Part shown: positions 37,429-47,219 of the stretch, piece by piece
Numbering within the stretch: the first letter of the stretch is position 1
Layout of the letters: the number at the start of each line of letters is the position of its first letter
Assembly: GCA_022843955.1 (NCBI GenBank)
Contig: JALHMQ010000003.1
Span: 124,001 to 188,000, forward strand
Direction: 5' to 3'
Source: Burkholderiaceae bacterium
GTDB taxonomy: Bacteria; Pseudomonadota; Gammaproteobacteria; Burkholderiales; Burkholderiaceae_F
Length of the DNA: 64,000 nucleotides
Translations under genes and position numbers: made by a program
The notes under the pieces: model-generated
Database searches by the model: none
What the model saw: only the letters and a program-made list of their open reading frames with translations
Told to the model about the DNA's origin: nothing

Positions 37429-38366
37429 GTTGTACTGCCCCTCGACTGCGGGTCTGCTGCGGTGGTGCCGACGGCCGTGCCACCGGGCGCGGCGCCGTCG
37501 GTGGGGTCGCCGGCGGTCGGCTCGAACCCCTGCTGGTGATAGAAGTAGGCGCCGAAACGGAAGCGATGCAGGCTGGCGGCCGGCAGCGCCCGGTCCTCCT
37601 CGCTGAGCATCTCGGCGGCATTGCGCACTTTCTTCATTGCGGTCACCCACTGCTGCTGGGCCATCGCCTGCAGGCGCACGATCGACTCGGCGGACAACTC
37701 GTCACCCCACAGGGCGAATTCCAGGTACGGTGTGCGCCGGCCCTTGTGGGAGGCCGTGAAATTGGTGGCCGCGGCGGCGAGGTGATCGCCGACGTTCGCG
37801 GCCAGGTAGCGCGCCAGTTCCTGCAGGTCGGCCGATGGCAGGAAGCCCTCGGCTAGCACCAGGTGCGCCAGGCCGTCGCGCTCCTGCACGACACCCAGCC
37901 GGATCAGTTCATCCAGCACCGAGCGCGAGTGAAAGTCTTTCGAGATGCCCTGCGACAGGCGCTCGAAAGACGGCCCCGACGCGTCGGCGCTGCGCAGCGG
38001 CAGCGGACGAGGCCGGCCGTCGTCGTCCAGGTACTCGGGCTGGCTGGTCCAGGCCATCGTCACCTGGCTGGCGATCGTCACGGTGCGGCGCAACGGTGGT
38101 TCAGGGGCGGTCAGCACCCGCACGTCCTTGCGATGAACGCCCGACAGAAGGCTCAATGCCGAGTCGGTGATGCGCTTGCCGTCGCTCTTCAGTTCGCTGT
38201 CGGCGGCGTTGAGGAACACCCGCTTCAACGCTTGCGCGAACATCGTGTAGGTCACGCCGTTGGCCACCAGCAGGCGCGCGAGCGGTTCCATCAGCCGGGT
38301 GGCGGCGGACAGCAGGAGAGTGGGCTTGTCGGGAGCGTCGTTCACGAGAACAGGAGGGACGTGCAA
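37425..38366 (-). CDS. DUF6502-family protein
   Basis: A 313-residue soluble protein without a signal peptide. The N-terminal part (LLSAATRLMEPLARLLVANGVTYTMFAQALKRVFLNAA) and ITDSALSLLSGVHRKDVR look like a helix-turn-helix region typical of DUF6502. The rest is mostly helical (about residues 120-290), with an acidic, Gly/Thr-rich tail. It may regulate or accompany the DUF5666 lipoprotein gene, with which it overlaps; the two families often occur together. A role is not known. Confidence 0.75.
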   Translation of the reverse strand: MHVPPVLVNDAPDKPTLLLSAATRLMEPLARLLVANGVTYTMFAQALKRVFLNAADSELKSDGKRITDSALSLLSGVHRKDVRVLTAPEPPLRRTVTIASQVTMAWTSQPEYLDDDGRPRPLPLRSADASGPSFERLSQGISKDFHSRSVLDELIRLGVVQERDGLAHLVLAEGFLPSADLQELARYLAANVGDHLAAAATNFTASHKGRRTPYLEFALWGDELSAESIVRLQAMAQQQWVTAMKKVRNAAEMLSEEDRALPAASLHRFRFGAYFYHQQGFEPTAGDPTDGAAPGGTAVGTTAADPQSRGSTT

Positions 38367-38586
38367 CGGATGCCCGGGACGTTACGGGATAAATGCCCGG
38401 CTTGGAACCGACCCAAGTCATGAGTTGCCGCAGAAGATCGACCCAAGCATTGGGGGGCATTCATGGGCCTCTGTCGACAACTTGGTACGCTTGGATCGCC
38501 AATTCGTCAGAATCGGCGAGTCGCTCGGGCGCGCTGGTGCACTCGCAGCAGATTGTCCCGATCCCGTAACCGATCTGTCTTTCGCC

Positions 38587-39699
38587 GTGAGCTTTCTGCC
38601 GGAACCCCCGTTTGTCCATGGTCGCCCCGGTCGTACGGCGGTGCTGCTCGTCAATCTCGGCACGCCTGACGCGCCCGAGCCCGGGCCGGTCCGCACGTAC
38701 CTCAAGGAGTTCCTGTCCGACCCGCGCGTGGTGGAGATTCCGCGGCTGCTGTGGTGGCCCATTCTCAACGGCATCATCCTGACGGTGCGGCCGCGCAAAT
38801 CGGCGGCCAAGTACGCCACCATCTGGACGCCGCAAGGCTCGCCGCTTAAGTACTGGTCGGAACAGCAGGCGCTCCTCCTGCGTGGCTACCTGGGCGAGCG
38901 CGGGCTGGACATCACCGTGGCGCTGGCGATGCGCTACGGCAATCCATCGATTCCTTCCGTGCTGGCGCAGTTGCGCGAGCAGCAGGTCGAACGACTGCTG
39001 GTGCTGCCGATGTACCCGCAGTACTCGGCCACCACCACCGCCACCGTGTTCGACGCCGTGCACGCCAACCTTGCCCAGGCGCGCAACCTGCCCGAGGTGC
39101 GCTGGGTCAAGCACTTTCACGATCACCCGAGCTACATCGAGGCGCTCGCCACGCGCATCCGTGCCTACTGGCAGCAGCATGGGCGCGCGCAGGACGTGGG
39201 CGGCAAGCTGGTGATGAGCTTTCACGGCGTGCCGCGGCGCACGCTCGAACTGGGCGATCCTTACCACTGCGAGTGCCACAAGACCGGCCGCCTGCTGGCG
39301 CGCGCGCTGGGCCTCGGACCCGATGAGTACGTGGTGAGCTTCCAGTCGCGCTTCGGCAAGGCCGAGTGGCTGCAGCCGTACACCGCGCCGTTGCTCGAAG
39401 AGCTGGGCCATGCGAAGTCGAAGCGGATCGACCTGGTGTGCCCAGGCTTCGTCGCCGACTGCCTGGAGACACTCGAAGAAATTGCGATGGAGGGCAAGGA
39501 AGACTTCGTGGCGGCCGGTGGCGGCGAGTACCACTACATCCCCTGCCTGAACGACGCGCCGTCGTTCATTCATGCCCTGGCGGACGTGGTGGCGAGCCAT
39601 ACGCAAGGCTGGCCGGTGGTCTCGGCCGACCGCGCTCGCCGCGAGGACGAAGCGGCCATCGGCGCCGCGCGCGCCAAGGCGATCGGCGCGCAGGCCTGA
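38587..39699 (+). CDS. hemH: Ferrochelatase
   Basis: A 370-residue enzyme that inserts ferrous iron into protoporphyrin IX. The family start TAVLLVNLGTPDAPEPGPV and the catalytic segments SFHGVPRR (His) and FQSRFGKAEWLQPYT are clear, as is VCPGFVADCLETLEEI. No suitable ATG exists in frame, so I chose the GTG at 38587, which gives about 20 residues before the conserved core, normal for the family; the ATG at 38260 lies inside the neighbouring gene. The 220-base gap upstream holds no gene. Confidence 0.92.
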   Translation: MSFLPEPPFVHGRPGRTAVLLVNLGTPDAPEPGPVRTYLKEFLSDPRVVEIPRLLWWPILNGIILTVRPRKSAAKYATIWTPQGSPLKYWSEQQALLLRGYLGERGLDITVALAMRYGNPSIPSVLAQLREQQVERLLVLPMYPQYSATTTATVFDAVHANLAQARNLPEVRWVKHFHDHPSYIEALATRIRAYWQQHGRAQDVGGKLVMSFHGVPRRTLELGDPYHCECHKTGRLLARALGLGPDEYVVSFQSRFGKAEWLQPYTAPLLEELGHAKSKRIDLVCPGFVADCLETLEEIAMEGKEDFVAAGGGEYHYIPCLNDAPSFIHALADVVASHTQGWPVVSADRARREDEAAIGAARAKAIGAQA

Positions 39700-39712
39700 A
39701 CCGCCTCGCGGC

Positions 39713-40450
39713 CTACAGGTACAGCAGCTGCTCGCGCTCGGCCGCCGTGGTGGCGAAGCCCTTGGCCTCGTAGAAGTCGAAGATGTAGTTGACGACGTCG
39801 TCGCTGTCGTCGGCCACGTGCAGCAGCTTCAGATCGTCGACGCCGATCATGCCCTGCTGCGCCAGCGTGTCCTCGATCCAGCCGAGCATGCCCTGCCAGA
39901 AGGTGCTCCCCACCAACACGATCGGAATGCGCCGTCCCTTGCCGGTCTGGATCAGCGTCAACGCCTCGAACAGTTCATCGAGCGTGCCGAAGCCGCCCGG
40001 CATGACGACGTAGGCCGCCGCGTACTTCACGAAGGCCACCTTGCGCGCGAAAAAGTGGCGAAAGCGCAGCGAGATGTCCTGGTACGGATTGCCGTGTTGC
40101 TCGAACGGCAGTTCGATGTTCAGCCCCACGCTCGGACTGGCGCCTTCGAACGCGCCCTTGTTGGCGGCTTCCATCACCCCCGGACCGCCGCCGCTGATCA
40201 CGGCGAAGCCGGCGTCCGACAGCTTGCGCGCGATCTCCTGCGTCTGCTCATAGATCGGCGTACCCGGCTTGGTGCGTGCGCTGCCGAACATCGAGACCGC
40301 AGGCCGGATCTCCGACAGCCGCTCGGCGGCTTCGACGAACTCCGAGATAATGCCCAGCAGGTGCCAGCTTTCGCGCGCCTTCTGGCTGGTGGCACGCTCG
40401 GGCATCGTGACGGCGCGCAGGGTGGGAATGTTCTTGCGGCGATCCAGCAT
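39713..40450 (-). CDS. LOG-family (TIGR00730) nucleotide phosphoribohydrolase-like protein
   Basis: A 245-residue Rossmann-fold protein of the lysine-decarboxylase-like/LOG family. The signature PGGFGTLDELFEALT, near residues 146-160, and ISGGGPGVMEAANKGA, near residues 85-100, are both intact. Members cleave nucleoside 5'-monophosphates (cytokinin or AMP/GMP types) to the base and ribose 5-phosphate. The ATG at 40450 has a strong AAGGAG site. The N-terminus is about 50 residues longer than in the short LOG enzymes. It diverges from polA. Confidence 0.9.
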   Translation of the reverse strand: MLDRRKNIPTLRAVTMPERATSQKARESWHLLGIISEFVEAAERLSEIRPAVSMFGSARTKPGTPIYEQTQEIARKLSDAGFAVISGGGPGVMEAANKGAFEGASPSVGLNIELPFEQHGNPYQDISLRFRHFFARKVAFVKYAAAYVVMPGGFGTLDELFEALTLIQTGKGRRIPIVLVGSTFWQGMLGWIEDTLAQQGMIGVDDLKLLHVADDSDDVVNYIFDFYEAKGFATTAAEREQLLYL

Positions 40451-40592
40451 CGTGACTCCTTGCGATGAGCCCCGTGCAGTGATGGGGCAGGACGAGCGGG
40501 GCGGTGCCACCGGCTCGTCGTCGTTGTCAGCCTGAACCGCCTCCGCGCCAAGATCGCGCATCAACCCGCTTTGGGATGTCCCTGTCAGGCCG

Positions 40593-43337
40593 ATGAAAAC
40601 GCTCCTGCTCGTCGACGGTTCAAGCTACTTATACCGCGCGTTCCATGCGATGCCCGACCTGCGAACCTCGCAGGGCGAGCCCGTGGGTGCACTGCGCGGC
40701 TACATCAACATGCTGCGCACGCTGCGCGAGCAGGTGCCATGCGACTACTGTGCCTGCGTGTTCGATGCGCCGGGCAAGACCTTCCGCGACGACATCTACC
40801 CCGAGTACAAGGCCAACCGGGCGTCGATGCCGGAAGACCTGGCACGGCAGATCCCGGCGATCCACGAGGCGGTGCGCGCACTCGGCTGGCCGGTGGTGAT
40901 GATCGACGGCATCGAGGCCGACGACGTGATCGGCACGCTGGCCTGCACCGCGCAGGCGCATGGCGTGAAGACCGTTGTCTCCACCGGTGACAAGGACCTG
41001 GCGCAGCTCGTCAACGACCAGGTCACGCTGGTGAACACGATGAGCGGCGAAACCCTCGATGTCGCCGGCGTGATCGGCAAGTTCGGCGTGCCGCCTGAGC
41101 GGATCGTCGACTACCTTACGCTGGTTGGTGACAGCGTCGACAACGTGCCGGGCGTCGACAAGGTCGGCCCGAAGACTGCCGTCAAGCTGCTGGCGCAGTA
41201 CGGCTCGCTCGACGGCGTGGTGGCTGCAGCGGCCGAGATCAAGGGCGTGGTGGGCGAGAACCTGCGGAAAAGCCTCGACTGGCTGCCGACCGCACGCACG
41301 CTGGTCACGGTCAAGTGCGACGGCGACATCGCGCATCAGGTGCCGAGCTTCGACGCGCTGCTGGTCAAGTTCCCGGACGAGGTGCAGGTGCGCTCGCTGG
41401 CTGAGCGGTTTGAGTTCAAGGCGTTGCTCAAGGAACTCGGGGGCAGCCCGAGTTCGACCGAGCCGGCCACTGCCGGTGGCGTTGAGCCGCCAGCTCAGGA
41501 CGGCGCCGCCGTGCGCGTTGTCGCGCCGCTGGACCTGCGCTACGAAACCATCCTCACCGAAGATCAGCTCGACGCCTGGCTCACGCGCCTGAACGGCGCA
41601 TCGCTCACCTGCATCGACACCGAGACCACCTCGCTCGACCCGCTGCAGGCGAAACTGGTCGGCATCTCGCTGTCGGTCAGCGACCATGAGGCCTGCTACA
41701 TCCCGCTCGCGCATCGCTATCACGGCGCACCGGACCAGCTGCCATTCGATGCCACGCTGGCCAAGCTGCGCCACTGGCTGGAAGGCGAGCATCACAAGAA
41801 GGTCGGCCAGCATCTGAAGTACGACGCGCATGTGTTCGCCAACCACGGCATCCGCCTGGCCGGCATTGCGCACGACACGCTGCTGCAAAGTTACGTGCTC
41901 GAAGCGCACCGCAGCCATGACATGGACTCGCTCGCCGAGCGGCATCTGGGCCGCAAGACGCTCACCTACGTCGAGGTGTGCGGCAAGGGCGCCAACCAGA
42001 TCTGCTTCGATGAAGTCGACGTCGAGCGCGCCACTGCCTATGCCGCCGAGGATGCCGAGGTCACCCTGGCGTTGCATCGCACGCTCTGGCCGCGCATCGA
42101 ACACGACGATCGCCTGCGTTTCGTCTACGAGCAGCTCGAAGTGCCGGTGAGCAAGGTGCTGTTCGAGATGGAGCGCACCGGCGTGCTGGTCGACCGCGAC
42201 AGGCTGGTCGCGCAGAGTGGCGAACTGGCCCGACGCATCGGCGAACTCGAAGCGCAGGCGCACGAGCTGGCGGGGCAGCCGTTCAACCTCGGCAGTCCCA
42301 AGCAGATTGGCGAGATCCTGTTCGGCAAGCTCGGCCTGCCGGTGGTCAAGAAGACGGCCAGTGGTGCGCCCAGCACCGACGAGGAGGTGCTGGAGAAGCT
42401 GGCGCAGGACTACCCGTTGCCGAAGGCGCTGCTCGAGCACCGCGGCCTGTCGAAACTCAAATCGACCTACTGCGACAAGCTGCCGGCGAGCATCAATCCG
42501 AACACCGGGCGCGTGCACACCAGCTACGGCCAGGCGATCGCCGTGACCGGCCGCCTCAGCTCGAGCGATCCCAACCTGCAGAACATCCCGATCCGCACGC
42601 CCGAGGGGCGGCGCATCCGCGAGGCGTTCATCGCTCCCCCGGGCAGCCGCATCCTCAGTGCCGACTACTCGCAGGTGGAGCTGCGCATCATGGCTCACAT
42701 CAGCGGCGACGACGGGCTGTTGGCCGCGTTCAACGCCGGCGAGGACGTGCACCGCGCTACCGCGAGCGAGGTGTTCGGGGTGCCGGTCAACGAGGTGACG
42801 TCCGACCAGCGCCGCACCGCCAAGGTGATCAACTTCGGCCTGATCTACGGCATGAGCGCGTTTGGCCTGGCCTCCAACCTGAACATCGAGCGCGACGCGG
42901 CGCGCCTGTACATCGACCGCTACTTCACCCGCTACCCCGGCGTGGCGCGCTACATGGAGCGCACCCGCGCCGAGGCCAAGCGGCAGGGCTATGTCGAGAC
43001 GGTGTTCGGTCGGCGGCTGTGGCTGCCGGAGATCAACTCGCCGAATGGCCCGCGCCGCGCCGGCGCCGAGCGCGCGGCGATCAATGCGCCGATGCAGGGC
43101 ACTGCGGCCGACCTCATCAAGCTCGCGATGATTGCGGTGCAGGGCTGGCTCAAGCGGGAGCAGCTGCGGACCAAGCTCGTGATGCAGGTGCATGACGAAC
43201 TGGTGCTGGAGGTACCGGAGGACGAACTCGACATCGTGCGGATCGAGGTGCCGCGCCTGATGAGCGGGGTGGCGCAGCTCAAGGTCGCGCTGCTGGCCGA
43301 GGTCGGCGTCGGCAGCAACTGGGACGAGGCGCACTGA
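40593..43337 (+). CDS. polA: DNA polymerase I
   Basis: A 914-residue repair and Okazaki-fragment polymerase. Residues 1-290 are the 5' nuclease (LLLVDGSSYLYRAFHAMPDL start; GDSVDNVPGV). A 3'-5' exonuclease domain follows from about 310, with the catalytic pair intact in CIDTETTSL, near residue 339. Polymerase motifs are ADYSQVELRIMAH (A, near 690), RRTAKVINFGLIYG (B, near 740) and QVHDELVLEV (C, near 865). All three activities therefore appear intact. Confidence 0.98.
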   Translation: MKTLLLVDGSSYLYRAFHAMPDLRTSQGEPVGALRGYINMLRTLREQVPCDYCACVFDAPGKTFRDDIYPEYKANRASMPEDLARQIPAIHEAVRALGWPVVMIDGIEADDVIGTLACTAQAHGVKTVVSTGDKDLAQLVNDQVTLVNTMSGETLDVAGVIGKFGVPPERIVDYLTLVGDSVDNVPGVDKVGPKTAVKLLAQYGSLDGVVAAAAEIKGVVGENLRKSLDWLPTARTLVTVKCDGDIAHQVPSFDALLVKFPDEVQVRSLAERFEFKALLKELGGSPSSTEPATAGGVEPPAQDGAAVRVVAPLDLRYETILTEDQLDAWLTRLNGASLTCIDTETTSLDPLQAKLVGISLSVSDHEACYIPLAHRYHGAPDQLPFDATLAKLRHWLEGEHHKKVGQHLKYDAHVFANHGIRLAGIAHDTLLQSYVLEAHRSHDMDSLAERHLGRKTLTYVEVCGKGANQICFDEVDVERATAYAAEDAEVTLALHRTLWPRIEHDDRLRFVYEQLEVPVSKVLFEMERTGVLVDRDRLVAQSGELARRIGELEAQAHELAGQPFNLGSPKQIGEILFGKLGLPVVKKTASGAPSTDEEVLEKLAQDYPLPKALLEHRGLSKLKSTYCDKLPASINPNTGRVHTSYGQAIAVTGRLSSSDPNLQNIPIRTPEGRRIREAFIAPPGSRILSADYSQVELRIMAHISGDDGLLAAFNAGEDVHRATASEVFGVPVNEVTSDQRRTAKVINFGLIYGMSAFGLASNLNIERDAARLYIDRYFTRYPGVARYMERTRAEAKRQGYVETVFGRRLWLPEINSPNGPRRAGAERAAINAPMQGTAADLIKLAMIAVQGWLKREQLRTKLVMQVHDELVLEVPEDELDIVRIEVPRLMSGVAQLKVALLAEVGVGSNWDEAH

Positions 43338-43507
43338 CGCCGGCGGCGCCGACGCCTTGAGCAACGCCGCCTGCGGCAGCAGCATCGGTCCGGCCTGGGC
43401 GTCAGTCGACCGAAGCGCGGCCCATGACAGCGGTTTCCAACGTCACCCGCACGATCTGACTGCTGCGCGCCGCGCCCAGCGATAGCGAGCCTGATGGCCA
43501 ACGCGCC

Positions 43508-44179
43508 CTAGAAGCGGATCGACACGCCGATCTGCACATCGGCCTGGGTGAAGCCATCGCCGCGGATCGACAGCGTGCAGCCGCCGTCGCAGAACAGACC
43601 GCCGCTGCTGTCGATCAGCGTGAAATAGCCGCGCGCTTCGAAGCGAAGTGCCACCCGTTCGCCCAGCGGCAACTGGTAGCCGAGGCCGAGGTTCAGCGAC
43701 GGTCGCAGTTCGGTCGCGTACTCGCTCGTGCCCGGACGAAGCAGCGTGGCGCCGACCCCGCCCAGCACGTAGGGGCCGCGCCCGATCGGTCCGTCGAAGA
43801 AGTTGGTGCCGCCCAGGTGCAGGTAGGTGACCGTCAGTGGCAGCCGGGTGGCGCTGCCGCTTGCGCCAGTCGCCGCGCTGATCTGCAGGTCAGACCGCTG
43901 CTGCGAGACATGGAACTGCAGTTGTCGCGCGCCATCGAGACCCAGGTCGAGGCTGACAGCGAACGTGCCGCTGCCGTCCAGGCGCAGCTTGCGGTTGGAG
44001 GCGGCATCGAAGAAGCTGCCGCCGTCGCGCAAGCCACCATGCAGGGTGAAGGCGTTGTCACGCGGCGCTGTCTGTGCATGCGCAGACAGCGCTGCGATGA
44101 CGAAAAGGGTGGCGGCAAAAACGCGCAGGCACAGCCGCCCGGGCGGATGGAGTCGACGGACACGACGCATGATCGCCAT
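43508..44179 (-). CDS. Putative outer-membrane beta-barrel protein
   Basis: A 223-residue exported protein of no recognised family. An Arg-rich start and hydrophobic segment (LCLRVFAATLFVIAALSAHAQ) make a signal peptide. The mature part alternates hydrophobic and polar residues and ends in the aromatic VQIGVSIRF, as outer-membrane barrels do. Phrases such as YVLGGVGATLLRP and NLGLGYQLPLGERVALRFEARGY are typical of small OmpA-like or OmpW-like barrels. An ATG at 44170 is an alternative start. It lies downstream of the pmbA-like gene on the same strand. Confidence 0.65.
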   Translation of the reverse strand: MAIMRRVRRLHPPGRLCLRVFAATLFVIAALSAHAQTAPRDNAFTLHGGLRDGGSFFDAASNRKLRLDGSGTFAVSLDLGLDGARQLQFHVSQQRSDLQISAATGASGSATRLPLTVTYLHLGGTNFFDGPIGRGPYVLGGVGATLLRPGTSEYATELRPSLNLGLGYQLPLGERVALRFEARGYFTLIDSSGGLFCDGGCTLSIRGDGFTQADVQIGVSIRF

Positions 44180-44281
44180 TGTGCGCCCGCCAACACCTGG
44201 GCACGTGCCGCCGAAGCATGACGCGGTGCTGCGCGCGACGGGCAGTTCCTTTCGCATTCGCGGCGCAGCGGCCGCACTGGC

Positions 44282-45604
44282 TCAAAGCGTCAGGGCAAAA
44301 CGCGACAGCAGGGCGCCGGTGACGCGGCTGGTCTGCACCGACCGCTGGCCGTAGGTGCCGCTGTTGAGCATCCACTCGGGCGCATCGGTGAGCGCTTCGA
44401 GGTGGTGACCGAGCATCCGGTACAGCGAGTCATCGAAGCGCATGACATTGACCGGCGCCACCGGTTCGCCGCGTTCCACCCAGAAGGTGGCGAAGCGGGT
44501 CAGCCCGGTGATGCGGCCGCTCGCACGGTCGGAGAAGTTCAGGTAGTGCAGGTTGCCGATCCACAGTCCGGTGTCCAGTGCCGCGGCGGCGGCATCCTCA
44601 CGCAACGTGCCGGGTGCCATCGCCAGCGACTGCAGGCCTTCGTCATCGTCCGCGCCGTTGGCCTCGATGCTGAATTCCTTGGCGGTGCGCGGACTGACCA
44701 TGCTGCCGGCGTGCTTGCCGGCATCGATCAACGTGATGGCGGCCGGCCGCGTGAAGCCGGATTCATCGAATACCGGCGCCAGCCCCGCGGCGGCTTCTTC
44801 GCGCAAAGTGACCAGCGGTGACAGCGCCGCCTCGCCGTCGGCGAGCTTCTGCAGGCAGCTCTGCTTGGTGCGCTGTGCCTTGCCCGAGACTCCGCCCCAG
44901 CTGAGCATGGCCATCAACTCGTCGACCGCGGCCGGCGCAAGATAGGCGCGCACCTCGCCGGGAGCCAGCGTGCGCGGCGGCCGGGCGAGGAGGGCGAGTT
45001 GGGCGCGCGCGCTCTCCATGCGCCGTTGCAGTTCAGCGCCATCCCATTGGCTGCCGGCCCAGGCCGCCTTCACCGCCTTGTCGGTGGCGTGGTACAGCGA
45101 CCAGTCGAGCAGGAACGCGTCCACCGCATGCCAGTGGCGGGCGCCGCGTGAACTGGCAAAGCCGCGATAGATCGGCCCGCTGGCGAGTACGCCAACGAGG
45201 TCGGCGCCGCGCGCGGCTTGCGTCACATCGTCGATCGCCGCTGCCGCCGATGGCAGGCGGCCTACGGTTTCTCGGCTTGATTGCGCGGCGTCGTCCGCGT
45301 AGAGGAGATAGGGATCTTCGGGCAGCGACGGCAGGTCGCGACGCAGCGCGGCCAGGGAAGCGACCACCGCCGCCTGATCCTGCGCGGTCGCTCCACTCAA
45401 CGTCAGCGTGACGTTGTCGCGGCGGGCGCCGTCGATCAGCGACAGCGTGATCATGGCCTGCCGCACAGTGAGCGGCTGCCGCACCCGCGCCTGGTTGAAG
45501 CGCACGAAATCGGTCTGCTCGCCGGCGAAGTTGACCAGCAGCACCTCGCTGCCGCGCAACGCGGCACAGGCGTGATCAGCCAAGGCGAAGAAGTGTTCTT
45601 TCAT
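44282..45604 (-). CDS. PmbA/TldE-type metalloprotease partner
   Basis: A 440-residue protein of the TldD/PmbA family. It lacks an HExxxH zinc motif, as TldE/PmbA subunits do, and so should act as the partner of the TldD-like protein encoded upstream. C-terminal blocks such as FDESGFTRPAAITLIDAGKH and TGLWIGNLHYLNFSDRASGRITGLTRFATFWVERGEP are typical. The pair forms a proteolytic chamber for unfolded or peptide substrates. The ATG shares a base with the tldD-like stop (TGATG), so equal amounts are likely. Confidence 0.87.
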   Translation of the reverse strand: MKEHFFALADHACAALRGSEVLLVNFAGEQTDFVRFNQARVRQPLTVRQAMITLSLIDGARRDNVTLTLSGATAQDQAAVVASLAALRRDLPSLPEDPYLLYADDAAQSSRETVGRLPSAAAAIDDVTQAARGADLVGVLASGPIYRGFASSRGARHWHAVDAFLLDWSLYHATDKAVKAAWAGSQWDGAELQRRMESARAQLALLARPPRTLAPGEVRAYLAPAAVDELMAMLSWGGVSGKAQRTKQSCLQKLADGEAALSPLVTLREEAAAGLAPVFDESGFTRPAAITLIDAGKHAGSMVSPRTAKEFSIEANGADDDEGLQSLAMAPGTLREDAAAAALDTGLWIGNLHYLNFSDRASGRITGLTRFATFWVERGEPVAPVNVMRFDDSLYRMLGHHLEALTDAPEWMLNSGTYGQRSVQTSRVTGALLSRFALTL

Positions 45605-47079
45605 CACTGCTCCGCGCCGAAGACGTCGATGCCGGTGAAGCGGCAGGCCGGGCTTGCATGGCCCACCCGTACCGCCTGGTTGGGCTCGCCCTTGCCGCAA
45701 TACGGCGTGCCCATGACTTCCATCGTGTCGCTGCCGCCCACCTGCGCGAGCGTCCGCCAGAAGGTGGCGCTGATGCCGCGGTAGTTCGGGTCGCGCACGA
45801 GCTCGGCGAGCTGCCCGTTGCGGATCATCTGGCCCCACTCGCAGCCAAACTGGAACTTGTTGCGCGAGTCGTCGATCGACCAGCTGCGATTGGTCTTCAG
45901 CAGCACGCCCAGTTCGGTGGCGGCGATCATCTGCTCGACACCGGCATCGCCGGGCTCGACATTGAGGTTGCTCATGCGGTCGATCGGCGGGCGGTTCCAG
46001 GCGCAGGCGCGGGTCGTTGCCACGCCGTCGATATCGGCGCGCAGCCGCTGGGCACGCTGCTGCGAGCTGGTGCCACCGAGCGGCTTGACCAGCACGCCGT
46101 CGCGGATCAGGAGGTCGCGGCGTGCCGGCGTGCCCTCATCGTCGAAGGCGAAACTCGCAAATTCCTCGCTGCGCGTGGGGTCGTAGCTGACATTGAGGAG
46201 CGGCGAGCCGTACTGGTAACTGCCGAACATGTCGAGCGTGACGAAGCTCGTGCCGGCGTAGTTGCGCTCGTCGCCGAGGATGCGGTCGAGCTCGAGCGGA
46301 TGGCCGATCGACTCGTGGATCTGCAGCATCATCTGGTCGGGCATCAGCACCACGTCCATCGTGCCGCTCGGACAGTTTGGTGCGGCCAGCAATTGCAGGG
46401 CCTCTTCGGCCGTACGGCCGCCGCTGCCGATGAAGCCAGACCGCTCGATCACGTCGAGCCCGCCCTGCTGGCAAAAGCCGTTGTAGCGGCCGCCCCAGGA
46501 GCGCACCTGCGTGATGCCGCCAGCGTGCGCCACCGCGTGCAGGCTCGGGATGGTGAACTCGAACTCCTGCAGCGCGAAGTCATCGGGCTGACCGGCGTCG
46601 GCAGTCAAGCCTAGTTGGCGCGACTGCACGGTCCACAGGCTTGCCTCCCAGTCGACGATGCGCGCGTCGATGCGGCAGGCACGCGATTCGCGCATCAGCA
46701 CCTCGATGCGCTCGGCCTTGCTCCATGGTATCGGCCGCAATGCGGGCGATGCGTAGCGACCGGCAGGGCGCGGCAGTTTCGGCGCCACGCCCTGGAACAC
46801 GCTGCGCCCGCTCGCCAGCTGTGCCCAGTCGCGGGCGCGAGTGATCGCCCAACTGAGCCCGCTGTCGGACAGGTCGCTGGTGGCGGCATAGCCGACGCCG
46901 TCGCCGACCACCACGGTGACCATCGCCCCCTGGTCGATCGACGTGCGCGTGGGATCGGCGATGTCCTGCCGCACCGACACCATCTGGGAGGTTTCCTCGA
47001 CCACGCGCAGGGCGCAGTAGTCGACCGCGGGCGCCAGGCGACGGAAGCGGCTGGCCAAGGTCTCGGAATCGAAGGGCAT
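45604..47079 (-). CDS. TldD-type zinc metalloprotease
   Basis: A 491-residue catalytic subunit of the TldD/TldE family. The zinc-binding motif HESIGHPLE (HExxxH) lies near residue 255, followed by LGDERNYAGTSF. The C-terminal CEWGQMIRNGQLAELVRDPNYRG and MGTPYCGKGEPNQAVRVGHASPACRF complete the fold. With its PmbA-like partner it may degrade peptides or mature small modified peptides; no precursor peptide gene is evident nearby. The sequences look more like the paired TldD-like proteins of other bacteria than E. coli TldD itself. Confidence 0.88.
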   Translation of the reverse strand: MPFDSETLASRFRRLAPAVDYCALRVVEETSQMVSVRQDIADPTRTSIDQGAMVTVVVGDGVGYAATSDLSDSGLSWAITRARDWAQLASGRSVFQGVAPKLPRPAGRYASPALRPIPWSKAERIEVLMRESRACRIDARIVDWEASLWTVQSRQLGLTADAGQPDDFALQEFEFTIPSLHAVAHAGGITQVRSWGGRYNGFCQQGGLDVIERSGFIGSGGRTAEEALQLLAAPNCPSGTMDVVLMPDQMMLQIHESIGHPLELDRILGDERNYAGTSFVTLDMFGSYQYGSPLLNVSYDPTRSEEFASFAFDDEGTPARRDLLIRDGVLVKPLGGTSSQQRAQRLRADIDGVATTRACAWNRPPIDRMSNLNVEPGDAGVEQMIAATELGVLLKTNRSWSIDDSRNKFQFGCEWGQMIRNGQLAELVRDPNYRGISATFWRTLAQVGGSDTMEVMGTPYCGKGEPNQAVRVGHASPACRFTGIDVFGAEQ

Positions 47080-47219
47080 CGGACGGGAGCGCACGGCCGC
47101 GGTTGGCCGCCCGCATGAGACTGGGAGGGGACCGATTGTGCCACCGGGTCTCGTGCGAATTGCGTTGACTACACTCGGGCGCGTTCGCCTGCGGCGCAAC
47201 GAGACAACAAGGAGACTTC

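Noticed and set aside
38260-38586. Long N-terminal extension of ferrochelatase from an ATG at 38260
   Set aside because: It overlaps the DUF6502 gene on the other strand and lacks ferrochelatase similarity; the GTG at 38587 gives the family length.
40629-43385. Antisense open frame of 918 codons over polA
   Set aside because: It mirrors polA, has no recognisable domain, and long antisense frames are common in G+C-rich genes because stop codons are rare in that frame.
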